64,000 nt of DNA, taken from NCBI GenBank assembly GCA_020698575.1, contig CM036245.1, forward strand, positions 1,498,620-1,562,619. Reading direction: 5' to 3'. Position numbers and translations under genes: made by a program. The stretch is from Bostrychus sinensis (lineage: Eukaryota > Chordata > Actinopteri > Gobiiformes > Eleotridae). The number at the start of each line of letters is the position of its first letter. The first letter of the stretch is position 1. The notes beneath the pieces are model-generated. The model was not told where the DNA came from and did no database searches. It worked only from the letters and a program-made list of their open reading frames with translations. Of this stretch, positions 31,840 through 43,239 are shown one piece after another.

Positions 31840-34686
31840 AGTAAAGTGAGTGTGAGCCGTAGTGCCTCTGAGCCCTCTTCACTCAGTCACAAGCACAGCC
31901 TGGACCTTGTTTTAACCTCTGGTATAGAGATTAGTGAGCTCACTGTCCTTCCTCATAACCCCATACTCTCATATCACTTTCTAATTACCTTTCACTTTAT
32001 ACTCAAAGACTTTACTGTTCCAATGAACAAAACCCAGATTAGAAGATTAGAATAGAAGATTTTCTGACCAATCTGTGTCAAAGTTTAAACACATAATAAA
32101 GCCAATATTTAATACAATGTTGAGTGAGTTTGTCGAGAACAGCTCCCATAGTTCGAGTCCCAGTAAAAGTGATCAGTTTGTTGACAGCGCCATGCAGTCT
32201 TTAAAGACAGCTCTAGATAAAGTAGCTCCATTAAAGCAAAAGGTTGTTAGAATCCAGTAGCACCATGGTTTAATGCTGGAACACGTTCCCTTAAACAAGC
32301 GACCTGTAAATTAGAAAGGCTATGGCTCTGTCACTGCAGCTCAGAGCAGTCTCTGAATGCCTGGAAATATAGTCTTTTAAATTATAAAAAATCTCTGCGT
32401 GAGGCCAAAACCAGATACTATTCAACTTTAAAAGAAGAAAACAAAAACAACCCTAGGTTTGTGTTGAGCACTGTAGCCAGGCTGACCACCAGCCACAGCT
32501 CAGTAGAACCCTGTATCCCTGTTACTCTCTGCTGGCAAAACTTTCTTACATTTTTAACGACAAAATCACAAGTATTAGAGACAAATTAAATGAAATTCTC
32601 CCTACGATCAGCTCAGAGAAAGAAACTCTTCCCCTAATTAATGAATCTATACTGAATATAATAAACACCTCCCTAGAAACAGGATATGTGCCACAGTCTT
32701 TTAAATATGCAGTTATTAAACTGCTTCTGAAAAAACCCAGTCTAGATCCTGACATTTTAGCCAACTATAGACCAATATCAAATCTCCCTTTTATTTCAAA
32801 AATCCTAGAAAGAGTTGTAGTTAAACAGTTGTGTCGCCACCTACAGGACAATGGCTTATTTGAAGATTTTCAGTCAGGGTTTAGACCCCACCATAGCACA
32901 GAAACTCCATTAGTCAGAGTCACAAATGACTTGTTATTAAGTTCAGACAATGGACTGGTCTCAGTCCTGGTTCTGTTAGATCTCAGTGCAGCCTTTGACA
33001 CCATTGACCACAGCATCTTACTCCAGAGATTAGACTGTGACACAGGGGTCAGAGGAGCGCCCCCTGCTGGTTTAAATCCTACTTATCTGATAGGTACCAG
33101 TTTGTCAGTGTAAATGAACATTCCTCACAGTGCAGTAAAGTTAGCTATGGAGTGCCACAAGGCTCAGTACTTGGACCCATTCTGTTCATGTTTTACATGC
33201 TGCCTTTAGGAAACAGAATCAGAAAACATGGCATTCATTTTCACTGCAGACGATACACAGTTGTATTTATCAATTAAACCTGATCAGAATGACCGCGTTG
33301 AGAAACTTAGCGCCTGTGTGAGAGACATAAAGACCTGGATGACAATTAATTATCTCCTCCTAAACCCAGAAAACACAGAGGTCATTATACTAGGCCCCAA
33401 AAAGCTGAGAGATGCTCTGTCTGACCAGAGTCTCCCTGGACGGTGTCAGTGTAGCCTCAAGTTCTACTGTGAGAAACTTAGAAGTTTTATTTGACCAAGA
33501 TTTATCATTTAAGGCTCATGTAAACCAAGCCTGTAAAACAGCATTCTTTCACTTACGTAACATCGCCAAAATCAGAAATATTTTATCTAAAAATGATGCT
33601 GAAAAACTCATACATGCATTTGTTACATCTAGGTTGGATTACTGTAACTCTCTGCTGCAGCGTGCCCTAAAAACTCTTTAAAATGTTTTCAGCTTGTTCA
33701 AAACGCAGCAGCAAGATTATTAACAGGAACTAACAGGAGAGAACATATTACTCCTGTGCTAGCTTCACTTCACTGGCTTCCAGTTGGATTCAGAATTAGG
33801 TTTAAAATCCTTCTCCTGACTTACTCCATCCTACATTAATGATGTTATAGATGCCATACCAACCAAGCAGAGTACTGCGCTCACAAAATGAAGGGCTATT
33901 AGTGGTTCCCAGGGTTTCTAAAAGTACAGTTGGAGGTAGAGCCTTTAGTTACCAAGCTCCTGTTTTATGGAATCAGCTTCCAGCTCATGTTAGAGGCAGA
34001 CACAGTCTCTACATTTAAGGTTAGGTTAAAACGTTCCTCTGTGAGAAAGTTTATGGTCAGGCCAGGAACAGGGTTAACTCCACAGCTGAAGCTAAGCTGC
34101 TCCAGGAGCTAGAAGCTGGGGGAAGTATGGTGCACTGACCTCTGACCTCTGGTTTCATCTGCTGCTCCTCTTCTATCACTCTCATTAATATTATCTCATA
34201 TTCTATATCTTTAATCATAGCTGTTCACAGGTTGTCCCTCTCTCAGATGCCTGGCTGCTGGCAGATGTCCCAGTGATGACTGGATCTTAGCTGACCCCAT
34301 CTGTGCTCCTGTCCCGACCTGTGGGCCCTCAACCTCACCCCACTCCCCTGTCTGGATGAATCCTTACAGAGTGAACTATGATCCTATCGATGAGCTAATG
34401 GACTAACTCCTGACACATGTTGCTGTCCGTCCTGGGAGAGGATCTCTCCTTCAATATGGGCTCCATAAGGTTTCTTCTTTTTTTTCCCACAGCTGGGTTT
34501 TTTTTTAGGAGTTTTTCCTTACCGAGAAGAAGGATCTAAGGACAGGAGTGTCCTGGGTCTGTTTTTTTAGTGTAGTTATTGTTTGTGTTGATTGTGTGTT
34601 ATGTTTGATTATCTGTTTGTGAAGCCTTTGAGGAGACTTTGTTGTGATACTGGGACTCACAAATAAAACTGAATTGAATTGAATTC
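31840..34686 (+). mobile_element. Inactive L2-clade (CR1/Jockey group) LINE, 5'-truncated
   Basis: It begins inside the endonuclease end (LDLVLTSGIEISELTVLPHN at 31900-31960). Reverse-transcriptase motifs follow: LANYRPISNLPFISKILERV, QSGFRPHHSTETPLVRVTND, LDLSAAFDTIDHSILLQRL (32688-33050), VPQGSVLGPILF-like DNA near 33150, and the active-site region ADDTQLYLSIKPDQ (33245-33290). The C-terminal domain reads AHVNQACKTAFFHLRNIAKI. A 3' UTR ends in a GAATTGAATT repeat. Stops at 33111 and a frameshift near 33400 show it is dead. Confidence 0.85.
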
Positions 34687-34969
34687 ACTCTACAGCACTG
34701 CTCTCTCGCACCTCTCCAGGTGTCATCTCACATGTGACCTGGGCCTGATCCACAGCAGCAACCACTGCCTGTGTTGTCCCCGGGCCCCGTCTAAAAAAAG
34801 TGGTTTAGTCCCTCTGCAGAGCGGGAGATTAGAAGAAAACTTATATTTCCCATTTTCCTACAAACACAACTGTGGCTCGTGGAAACAAGCGGCTGATGAT
34901 CAGAGAATTTATCCGATTAGAGGCGCTCATGTTTTTACTGCAGTAAACAGCCCAGACTACAGGAGCAGT

Positions 34970-35262
34970 CAGGACAGAGGGGACAGAGGACACTGTGGGA
35001 GGGGACAGAGGACACTGTGGTGCTGTGGGAGGGGACAGAGGACACTGTGGTGCTGTGGGAGGGGCTGCAGCTCACATTAGCAGAGCCCAGACACATGTCC
35101 TACAGTGGACACACGTCCTACAGTGGACACACGTCCTACAGTGGACACACGTCCTACAGTGGACACATGTCCTACAGTGGACACACGTCCTACAGTGGAC
35201 ACACGTCCTACAGTGGACACATGTCCTACAGTGGACACATGTCCTACAGTAAACACTAAACA
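34970..35262 (+). repeat. 30-bp and 18-bp tandem arrays
   Basis: Near 34975-35062 there are about three copies of a GGACAGAGGACACTGTGG-based unit. From 35088 to 35255 there are about nine copies of CACACGTCCTACAGTGGA, 18 bp. Frames through them (THVLQW or TSYSGH repeats) are artefacts. Confidence 0.85.
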
Positions 35263-35748
35263 GACACCAGTTTGTCAGTGTTAGTCAGAAAGTTTAGTGT
35301 TGAAGTGAACCATTGTTGAAAGGCCCACCTTATGTCATCTGTGGCCTGTAAAACTACAAAATCTATTCATTATTTAAAACTATAACCAGCTACAAACATC
35401 AGGACTCTTGTTAAATTGATTTACTATGTCTCTGCGTTCAGCTGTGTCACAGTCTGATTATTACACAGTAGGGCCTATACTTTATGTGATAAAGTAAAGT
35501 CAAAGTTTCCGTTACCGTAAGTGCCCCCTTTTTTTTGTTGAGCACCTGCCCCAAAAATGTCTGTGCACGTCTTTACAAACAGCTGCTAAAACTGAACAAA
35601 CTCAATATCTACAATTTTCCACAGGAAAGCGTGAGAGACGCGTCACAAAGATGAACAGATAAGACTGAGCTAAGAGCAGCGGAAACCCTCTTTAGACCAG
35701 ACTTAGACCAAGTCCTGACATAGACCTGGTCCTGACCCAGACCTGGAC
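35263..35748. other. 5' flank of the SRCR receptor gene
   Basis: Non-coding, mixed composition. No TATA box at a usual distance that I would defend. The start codon follows at 35749. Confidence 0.3.
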
Positions 35749-35794
35749 ATGGCCCACAGAGCACTGGCAGTGTTTTTGTCCCTCTGCAGCTTCG
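35749..35794 (+). CDS. SRCR receptor exon 1 (start, signal peptide)
   Basis: ATG at 35749 begins MAHRALAVFLSLCSF, a good hydrophobic signal-peptide core. The donor is TTCG/gtaaga, phase 1. No earlier in-frame ATG with a comparable leader is seen. Confidence 0.75.
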
Positions 35795-38700
35795 GTAAGA
35801 ACTCTCTTCTCTTTGTTTCTGCTGTTTGTGAGCTGATACTGAGAGACTGAGGAGAGCAGAGGAAAAGTCTGAGAAATCTGGATTAAACTGCTCTCTACAT
35901 GAGAACTGTGTTTAGATGAAATGGAGAATGCAGTCAAATAAAATGTGTAAATGTGCATTTTATTCAGAAATAGAGTGTTTCTAAAATTCAAACCACACAG
36001 AGAGATCAGACTGGGTGATCGTGAGTTTCCTGTTTCTCTCAAACTGATAAAATCAGCTTGTATGTTTTTTTTTAAAGGTTTTCCCTCAGCAGACATTTTG
36101 TGGTGTCTTCTTGAACAGCAGCCATTTTATGTTGAGCAGAGAGCGGTATCGAGGGTGACACATCATGTGCCCAACAGCAGCCATTTTATACCAATGACAC
36201 AAATGTTGAAAACAGACAGCTTCTAAAAGTCGAGCGAATGAGGGGCACTTATACTGAACTTATGTTACTGAGCCACAAAAAGAATGTTTTGGACCAAATC
36301 CTGAACTGAATGTGTGTGTTTGTGTGTGTTTGTGTGTGTGTGTTTGTGTGTGTTTGTGTGTGTTTGTGTGCAGGGATCCTGGCTGCAGCCTCCAGCTCCA
36401 CAGGTGAACACACACTGCCTCTTCTCACTTCACTTTAGTGAAACTGTTGTATAAACTTGTGTTTGTATTTGACAAAGTGTTTTTCTCAGAGCACAGCAGC
36501 ACCATTACAGAATTTCTGCTTTTACATTTGTTACAAAACTGGAATCTGTGTCCTACAAAGAGATGTTAGGATCATAAACCACACAGGACATTTTAACCTC
36601 AGTAATGGACTCTTTCTAAATGTAGAGCCCCAACCTAAAAGTGATGGCAGTTTAAAGAAGTTTAACTTATGTTTGAAGAGAATGTGAAAAGACAGAAGAA
36701 TAAAAATAAGACACTCAGAAAAACTGAGACACTGCAGTAAAACTGTACTGTTTATGAGGACGTCCTGTAGGGTGCGCCACATCCTAATGTGACCCAGTGG
36801 GTCACGACATGACTTCAGCAGTGTAAATGTGAGGAGCGGGAATCGAACTGCCAACCTACAGCGACTGAGAGGCCACTTTAGAGTTTATAAAGTCAGGAAT
36901 AAAAGCAGAGAGGTCTTCGTTAGTGAACAGTGTCTCAACAATTTACTGAGGTCAGATTCTGTTTCATTTAACTCCAGAGATCTGTGTTTAGTAAAGTTTA
37001 AAGCTCTGAGATAAACACTGAGTCAGTATTTAAATACAGATTAGTAAAGAGTTTTGGTGACTGCTTTAATTTCTCCAGAGCCGTTTGGCCTCAGGTTGGT
37101 GGGAGGAGCCAGCCGCTGTCAGGGAGAACTGGAGGTGAAACACCAGGAGCAGAACTGGACAACTGTGTATGCATCTGAGTTTAATCTGCAGTTTGCAAAC
37201 AGAGCGTGTAAAGAGCTGGGCTGTGGATCTGCTGTTTCTGTTTCTGTGAGAGGAAAAAGTGGTTCAGAAAGAGCAACACTGAGAATCGAGCCTGACTGTG
37301 AAGAGACTTCACTGAGCAACTGTTTTTGGACTAACACATCTCCCTCTGACTCCAATTTGGAGCTAAAATGTTCAGGTAAGAACTTTAAAATCCTTTTCTT
37401 CCACAGCAGCTGGATCTTTATGAGATTTGTGAGAAACTCACAAAAATCCAGAAACTCATAAAAATCCATCTCGTCCTCATAAGAATCTCTGAGTCTGAAC
37501 CATGGTGGTTTGACCAATGGTGTAACAGTGTTCTGAGTGGGTGGGGCTTAGGTTTGACTCTCACCAACAACATGGTGCTAAAGACGTTAGCGTAGATGCT
37601 ATTATACGTTTACAGAAAAGTTAAAATCAACACTTTCACCTGAAGCACTTCAGTCTGTCACAGACTGAGGTCTGTCCCTTTTGGCTGCAGAGCCGTGACA
37701 TCTCAGAGCTGTGTGTGTGTCCACAGACTCTGTGAGGCTCCGGGGGCCCAGCCTGTGCTCAGGATCACTGGAGCTCCACCAGAACCAGTCCTGGAGCCCA
37801 GTCTGTGAAGGGGACTTTGACCTGCAGGATGCAGAGGTGGTCTGCAGGGAGCTGGGCTGTGGGGCTCCTTCTCTCCTCCAGGGGGCGCTCTATGGAGAGG
37901 GCGGGGCTCTGGGACAGTTCCAGTGCCAGGGCCATGAGTCTGCTCTGATGGACTGTCCCAGGTCCAGCTCAGGGAACACCTGCTCATCTGGAACAGCTGT
38001 GGAGCTCACCTGCTCAGGTAAAAAGGGGCGGGGCTCCTCTGTCTTCTTCCTGTGACTGATGCATTCCAGAAGAAGTGAGACTCCCCTGATTTGTAGATGA
38101 GAACAGTCTTCCTTGGACCACAAAGCGGTCTTTGGAAGCACAGACCTCACGTGTGTTCGGAGTTTTAGAGATCACTGTTACACAAGTTACACCAGAGCAA
38201 CACGGACACAAAACTACCCAGCATGCATTGTGTCGATCAGATCTGTGTATGACTGAATCGTCTCTGTCCATAACTCGCCTAATCACTTCTTCTTCTCTCT
38301 GTTCAGAGCCAGTCAGGTTGGTGGGAGGGGCCAGTCGCTGTGCTGGGCAGGTGGAGGTGGGACTCAGAGGAGACTGGAGACGAGTGGTTGCTGCCTATGG
38401 AGACTGGGACCAGAAGGCTACAGCTGCTGTGTGTCGAGACCTGGACTGTGGCTCAGCTGTTTCTGGAGTAAGAAGAGATGATTTTCCAGAGAGACCTGTG
38501 TGGGGATTCAGACCTGACTGTGTGAAGAAGTCTGCTCTGAGAGACTGTGTCTGGGATGATGACAAAAGTGTAAGCAGGGGCCTGGAGGTGGCGTGTTCAG
38601 GTAACAGTAAAGAGCTTTCTCTCTGACTCTCAAAGTTTAAATCTCTGAAAACTTTTAGGTCAGTATCAGAACACAGTCTTGAATATCCAGAGAGTAAGAG

Positions 38701-41700
38701 GTTATACATCTATAGATTAGATTAAATTAGATTAAACTTTATTAATCTCACAGTGGAGAAATTCACTTGTTCAGGCAGCTCCTAATACAGAATAGAGTGC
38801 AGAAAGCAAGAAAAATCAAGTGAGCATGCAAACAAAAAGATATTCACAAGAAAAAGCAAAAATATGTAATATTATTAATATAAAATATAAAATAAACAGT
38901 GCAAAACAACAACACAGGCTGTATACATATTTACATGGTGGTGGTGGAATATGATGATATTAACAGTAATGGGCGGGTACTGCACCGTACAGAGAAATAT
39001 AAATCAATATTGCACAATATTGACTACACACTAAAAACTGCTGGGATAAAAATAACCCAATTTGTAACCTGGGTCAAATATGGACCAAGTCAATGCTAAT
39101 TGTAACTTTGGGTTGGGTTACATGCTTGACCCGACATGTTGGGTTATGTTTTCCACCCAATTGTGGGTATTCATTCATTCATTCATTCATTCATTCAATT
39201 TCTTGGGTTAAAACCACTAAAACTTGGATTGAAAAAAAGTACAAAACCTGGATTACCTGCACTTTTTATATATTTTTTTATTTCAGTTTATTTATGGATC
39301 TATACGCTTAGGAGGGAGAGGGGTGGAGGGTTTATTGTAGACAACGTTATAGTATTGTTTGTGCTTGTGCACTACAGCTACTCTAGAGGGCAACACAACA
39401 GTTGTGAACACACTCCTCAGTCAGGATCTTGCTCCGGTTTGGACACTTCAGTCCACTGGATATTCTGCTGTGGGGGAAAAAGAATAAGAGAAAAAAAGAG
39501 TCAAATTTACAGCTAAAATTTGCACATTCTTTATCAGAGACACGTTTTTCACTAGACTATAAAAACATTAAATACACAGTTTGTACTTTCTGTTACTTTT
39601 CATTTTGTAAAAGTCTGGTGGAGCTCAGATGGCAGATTGAGTGCATTTTTACCAAGGCACCTGTAGGAAAACCAATTATTACACATTTGTCATTTAAGCC
39701 AAATATAAAAGTGATTTTAATATTTCTAACCAGAGTAAAAATTTGTGCTGGGCAATGAAATTTTTTAAAATTGCAAATAATATTTAAAATATCTTCTTAC
39801 CTGTAAAGCTACAGATATATCAGCTCAGAAGTCCAAGGACAGGATAAAGTCGACCTGAAACAGCAGCATTTTCAAAAACTGAAAAGTAACATTAGCAATT
39901 AGGTCGTTGACAGTTAGCCAAGCAATTGACACTAAAGCTAGTAGAGCTATTGCATTTTTACACCACAGTTCACCCCAAACATCCTGAAAATAATTATAAG
40001 AAAAGGTTCAACATTTTTGGCTCGGTTTCTATCCATTTTTCAAGCTAAGCTACAGGCTACAAGCTAAGCTACAGGCTGCAAGCTAAGCTACAGGCTATAA
40101 GCTAAGCTACAGGCTGCAAGCTAAGCTACAGGCTATAAGCTAAGCTACAGGCTGCAAGTTAAGCTACAGGCTACAAGCTAAGCTACAGGCTGCAAGCTAA
40201 GCTACAGGCTATAAGCTAAGCTACAGGCTGCAAGCTAAGCTACAGGCTATAAGCTAAGCTACAGGCTGCAAGTTAAGCTACAGGCTATAAGCTAAGCTAC
40301 AGGCTACAAGCTAGGAAAGCTACAACTTAGGCCAGAGAAAAAACTAATGTTAAAATAATAACAAAGACAGTAAATTGGCCACAGAAAGCTTCAACTAAAT
40401 AATAATGACAGAATAATTAGATAAAAATGTGTGTACAAACCTTTTATGTGAGGTTTCTCTCACACTGAGGTGAACTCCCACCTTTGGAGCTGAAGTTTGA
40501 ATCTAACCCAACGCTGGGTCATCTGTTTGAATCTGACAGACTGAACCCTAACCGAATTGGTTAGGTTATCATTTTTAACCTAATTTTGGGTTATAGCAAC
40601 TCAACCTCTGACCCAACAGTGTCAACCCAGCAATTTTTTTTAGTGGGTAATATGACTATACTATAATGATGTATGACCTGGTCCCACATCCGTGTCCCCC
40701 ACACCCCTCCAGAGTCCAGGCCTGGAATCTGAGTCTGAGCAGGTTTAACAAAGGGTTACAGCTGGATTTAAAGCTGGACTTCAGAGGGACTGGTCCTGTC
40801 TGCTCTGGCTCAAACTGCAGGGGTTCAGTGAGATGGAGGAGGGGCCTCTGGGACAGACCTGAGGCTCCACAACCTCCCCCAGTGCAGTTCAGAGCAGTGT
40901 GTCCCAGCAGCAGCTCAGAGGCAGACGTCCTGTGGGCTGTAGGCAGAGGAGGCTTATGTGTGCAGTATTCTCAGAGTAAAGAGCTGTGTGTGTGTCCACA
41001 GACTCTGTGAGGCTCCGGGGGCCCAGCCTGTGCTCAGGATCACTGGAGCTCCACCAGAACCAGTCCTGGAGCCCAGTCTGTGAAGGGGACTTTGACCTGC
41101 AGGATGCAGAGGTGGTCTGCAGGGAGCTGGGCTGTGGGGCTCCTTCTCTCCTCCAGGGGGCGCTCTATGGAGAGGGCGGGGCTCTGGGACAGTTCCAGTG
41201 CCAGGGCCATGAGTCTGCTCTGATGGACTGTCCCAGGTCCAGCTCAGGGAACACCTGCTCATCTGGAACAGCTGTGGAGCTCACCTGCGCAGGTAAAAAG
41301 GGCGGGGCTTTCACCTGCTCAGGTAAAAAGGGGCGGGGCTTTAACACCTCTGTCTGCTTCCTCCAATCACTTCTTCTTCTCTCTGTTCAGAGCCAGTCAG
41401 GTTGGTGGGAGGGGCCAGTCGCTGTGCTGGGACTGTGGAGCTGAGACTCAGAGGAGAATGGAGACGAGTGGATGTTGATGGAGCCTGGGACCTGGAGGCT
41501 ACAGCTGCTGTGTGTCGAGACCTGGACTGTGGCTCAGCTGTTTCTGGAGTGAGAAGAGTTGGTTTTCCATGGAGAGATGTGTGGCTGGTCACTCCTCACT
41601 GTGTGAAGAACTCTGCTCTGAGAGACTGTGTCTTGGAGTTAGGCATCATTGCAAAAAGTGGCCTGGAGGTGGTGTGTTCAGGTAACAGTAAAAGCCTGAA

Positions 41701-42667
41701 TTCCACAGATTTAGTCTTCTCCCTCTCTCCAGATGTGTTATTCCAGATGTTCCTGAGGAATATGTTTGTTGTGGACAGAGTCTCATTGTCCCAGGACTGA
41801 GTTTTAGACTGAGTCCCACAGATTCTGCTCTGTGTCTGTTTTTATTGTGAACTTGTGACTTACAGATAAATCTCTGTTCCCATTGGTCAGTATTAATCAC
41901 ATGAGACTGAAGAGCGTCCAATCACCTCTCTCCACAGATTTACTGACCCGCCCCAACATCTCCCTGTCCGTCTCTGCTGACGGGGTCTCCGAGGCCCAGC
42001 CGCAGGGGCTCCGGGTGCTGCTGGGCTCAGACTTCAGTGTCAGGTGCTCTGTTGAACCACAGTACCCAGGAGGCTCCTTCCAGCTCATCTCTCCCACTGT
42101 GGACCCGGCTCAGAACCGCACCCTGCCGGCCGTCAATCACTCCGCCCACTTCCTGTTCTCTGACGCCGGCCCCGCCCACAAAGGAGGCTACGCCTGCGTT
42201 TACCATCTCCGTGTTTTCTCCCATAACTTCTCCTCTCAGAGCCACAGCCTCTATCTCTCTCTCGGAGGTAAGTTCTTCTGGTTTTTCCTTCAGAGCCGTG
42301 ATAATAATGGTTTAAAAAGGCCTCATGTCTCTGTCTCCATGTGATGTGTTCCAGCCTTGGACTCTGAGCTGATCATCAGAGCGCTGCTCATTCTCCTGCT
42401 GACGCTCATCTATATCCCTGCTCTGTACTACTACTGTAAGGTACTGGCCCCTGGAGCACCATGAGGGCCCCTCAGGGTCAGGGACATTACACTAGGGCCC
42501 CTTACTAGGGCCCCTCAGGATCATGTACATTACACTAGGGGCCCTCAGGACCAGTCTCAGGCCTTAGACCTGGTTTAGTCTTGATGTATAAACAGAAACT
42601 TTTTGTTGTTATGTTGTTCCAGGCCACCAGGGGTCACCAGAGGAGACGACAGAGGGCGTCTCCCTGA
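35749..42667 (+). CDS. SRCR-domain type I membrane receptor (CD163/M130- or DMBT1-like)
   Basis: Ten exons join in phase to 2,001 nt and 666 residues: 35749-35794, 36374-36403, 37079-37375, 37727-38017, 38307-38600, 41002-41292, 41391-41681, 41938-42267, 42355-42440 and 42623-42667. Approximate domains: signal peptide 1-23 (MAHRALAVFLSLCSFG), SRCR1 26-124, SRCR2 125-221, SRCR3 222-319, SRCR4 320-416, SRCR5 417-513, Ig-like 514-623, transmembrane 628-648 (LIIRALLILLLTLIYIPALY), then a short basic tail. All extracellular domain exons are phase 1-1, as usual for SRCR and Ig modules. SRCR receptors act at the cell surface in innate recognition and scavenging; the ligand here is unknown. The tail has no tyrosine motif. 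SRCR plus a membrane-proximal Ig domain differs from mammalian CD163. No orthologue is claimed. Confidence 0.85.
36300..36372 (+). repeat. (TG)n/TTTG microsatellite before exon 2 acceptor
   Basis: GTGTGTTTGTGTGTG repeats run directly into the acceptor tgtgcag of the 30-bp exon 2. Confidence 0.85.
36374..36403 (+). CDS. SRCR receptor exon 2 (30-bp leader exon)
   Basis: A 30-nt exon, gtgtgcag/GGATCC to CCACAG/gtgaac, phase 1-1, encoding GILAAASSST at the signal-peptide end. Its small size makes it less certain than the domain exons. Confidence 0.65.
37079..37375 (+). CDS. SRCR receptor exon 3, SRCR domain 1
   Basis: It begins EPFGLRLVGGASRCQGELEV and carries six cysteines: SRC, RACK, LGC, PDC, SNC and LKC. 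Sequons NWT and NTS are present. The donor is TTCAG/gtaaga. It is the most divergent of the five repeats. Confidence 0.85.
37727..38017 (+). CDS. SRCR receptor exon 4, SRCR domain 2 (eight cysteines)
   Basis: It begins DSVRLRGPSLCSGSLELHQN. Eight cysteines give the group B pattern: LCSG, PVCEG, VVCRE, GCG, FQCQG, DCPR, TCSS and LTCS. It is identical to exon 6 (41002-41292) except for one base in the last complete codon. Confidence 0.9.
38307..38600 (+). CDS. SRCR receptor exon 5, SRCR domain 3
   Basis: It begins EPVRLVGGASRCAGQVEVGL with six cysteines, and is paralogous to exon 7 (about 41391-41681). The donor is GTTCAG/gtaaca. A 2.4-kb intron with transposon insertions follows. Confidence 0.9.
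38700..39015. other. Intron with probable LINE tail
   Basis: TTAGATTAAACTTTATTAAT followed by CTCACAGTGGAGAAATTCAC resembles a fish LINE 3' end. The rest is AT-rich. Confidence 0.4.
39028..40645. mobile_element. DNA transposon remnant with CACTAAAAA ends
   Basis: The left end is CACTAAAAACTGCTGGGATA and the right end CCCAGCAATTTTTTTTAGTG, its imperfect inverse. Both arms carry AACCCAA-type motifs further in. The interior includes the 19-bp array at 40040-40318. Short frames inside show no transposase signature. A clear target duplication is not visible. Confidence 0.6.
40040..40318 (+). repeat. 19-bp tandem array inside the transposon
   Basis: About 14 copies of AAGCTAAGCTACAGGCT(GC/AT/AC). 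Units with GC, AT and AC endings alternate in part, giving a 38-bp pattern. It lies in the interior of the CACTAAAAA element. Confidence 0.9.
41002..41292 (+). CDS. SRCR receptor exon 6, SRCR domain 4
   Basis: It is 290/291 identical to exon 4; the single change turns TGCTCAG into TGCGCAG at the exon end. It has eight cysteines. The identity extends about 20 bp into the upstream intron. A second potential donor lies 30 nt downstream (after 41322). Confidence 0.9.
41293..41340 (+). promoter_or_regulatory. Tandem alternative splice donor after SRCR domain 4
   Basis: After GCGCAG/gtaaaa, a duplicated block gives CACCTGCTCAG/gtaaaaa with its donor GT at 41323-41324. Use of the second donor adds exactly 30 nt in frame, encoding KKGGAFTCSG with one extra cysteine. 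The duplication is seen; its use is not known. Confidence 0.7.
41391..41681 (+). CDS. SRCR receptor exon 7, SRCR domain 5
   Basis: It begins EPVRLVGGASRCAGTVELRL with six cysteines and ends GLEVVCSG. The donor is GTTCAG/gtaaca. It is the duplicate partner of exon 5, but more diverged than the exon 4/6 pair. Confidence 0.9.
41938..42267 (+). CDS. SRCR receptor exon 8, Ig-like domain
   Basis: It begins LLTRPNISLSVSADGVSEAQ. The Ig cysteines are in SVRCSVE and GGYACVYH, with the typical preceding tyrosine. Four sequons are present (NIS, NRT, NHS and NFS). Phase 1-1. Confidence 0.85.
42355..42440 (+). CDS. SRCR receptor exon 9, transmembrane segment
   Basis: It encodes ALDSELIIRALLILLLTLIY then IPALYYYCK, one strongly hydrophobic helix ending in a tyrosine-rich interface. 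The acceptor is gttccag and the donor GTAAG/gtactg, phase 0. Confidence 0.85.
42623..42667 (+). CDS. SRCR receptor exon 10, cytoplasmic tail and stop
   Basis: The acceptor is tgttgttccag. It reads ATRGHQRRRQRASP then TGA. The tail is very basic and has no ITAM, ITIM or YxxL motif. A longer tail made by alternative splicing cannot be excluded. Confidence 0.75.
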   Translation, partial: ATRGHQRRRQRASP

Positions 42668-43230
42668 AGACCGCTCCATGGAAGAAGAAACATCTTTGGA
42701 TTAGACTTAGACCATTTCTCAGTCTGCGTACTTCTGTGGACTTGTGTTCTTGTGAAACGTCATCTGGACCAAGTCCTGTCCGCTTCTTGGCGAGTCCGCT
42801 CCATATCCCTGGATGTGTTCTTGCTCTGCCCGTTTTACTGAGGATGCATCAGAGACTTGTGCGTACTCAGGGAGGTAGAAATCCCAGAATGCATTTCGCA
42901 TTGTGCACAGATCGCCGCTTGGATCAGCGATCCGCCCAAAACTTGATTATTTATTAAATACAAAGTATTTAAAATAATAAAAACAGCGGGCACCATTTTT
43001 CATTTATTAAAATCAATATTTTCAGATGTTGCATTTTATTCTTGTGCATGAAACAAAAAGTTCATTTTAAAAATAAAACAAACATCTGGGGTCAGAGCTT
43101 CTTCCTGTGATGTCATCAAGTTCACTTCGTCCCAAAATGGAAGTCTGTACCTCTGAGTACACAAATCTGTACCTCTGAGTACACAAATCTGTACCTCTGA
43201 GTACACAGTCTGGAGTTTGCATACAAGGAA
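42668..43230 (+). other. 3' UTR of the SRCR receptor gene
   Basis: AATAAA at 42976-42981, within AAAATAATAAAAACAGCGG, is about 310 bp after the stop and is a good poly(A) signal candidate. A 23-bp direct repeat, CTGTACCTCTGAGTACACA, occurs three times near 43143-43207. Confidence 0.55.
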
Positions 43231-43239
43231 CTGAGAAAC

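Noticed and set aside
39028..40645. Assignment of the CACTAAAAA element to CACTA/EnSpm
   Set aside because: Ends begin CACTA, but I find no 3-bp target duplication and no transposase; left unclassified.
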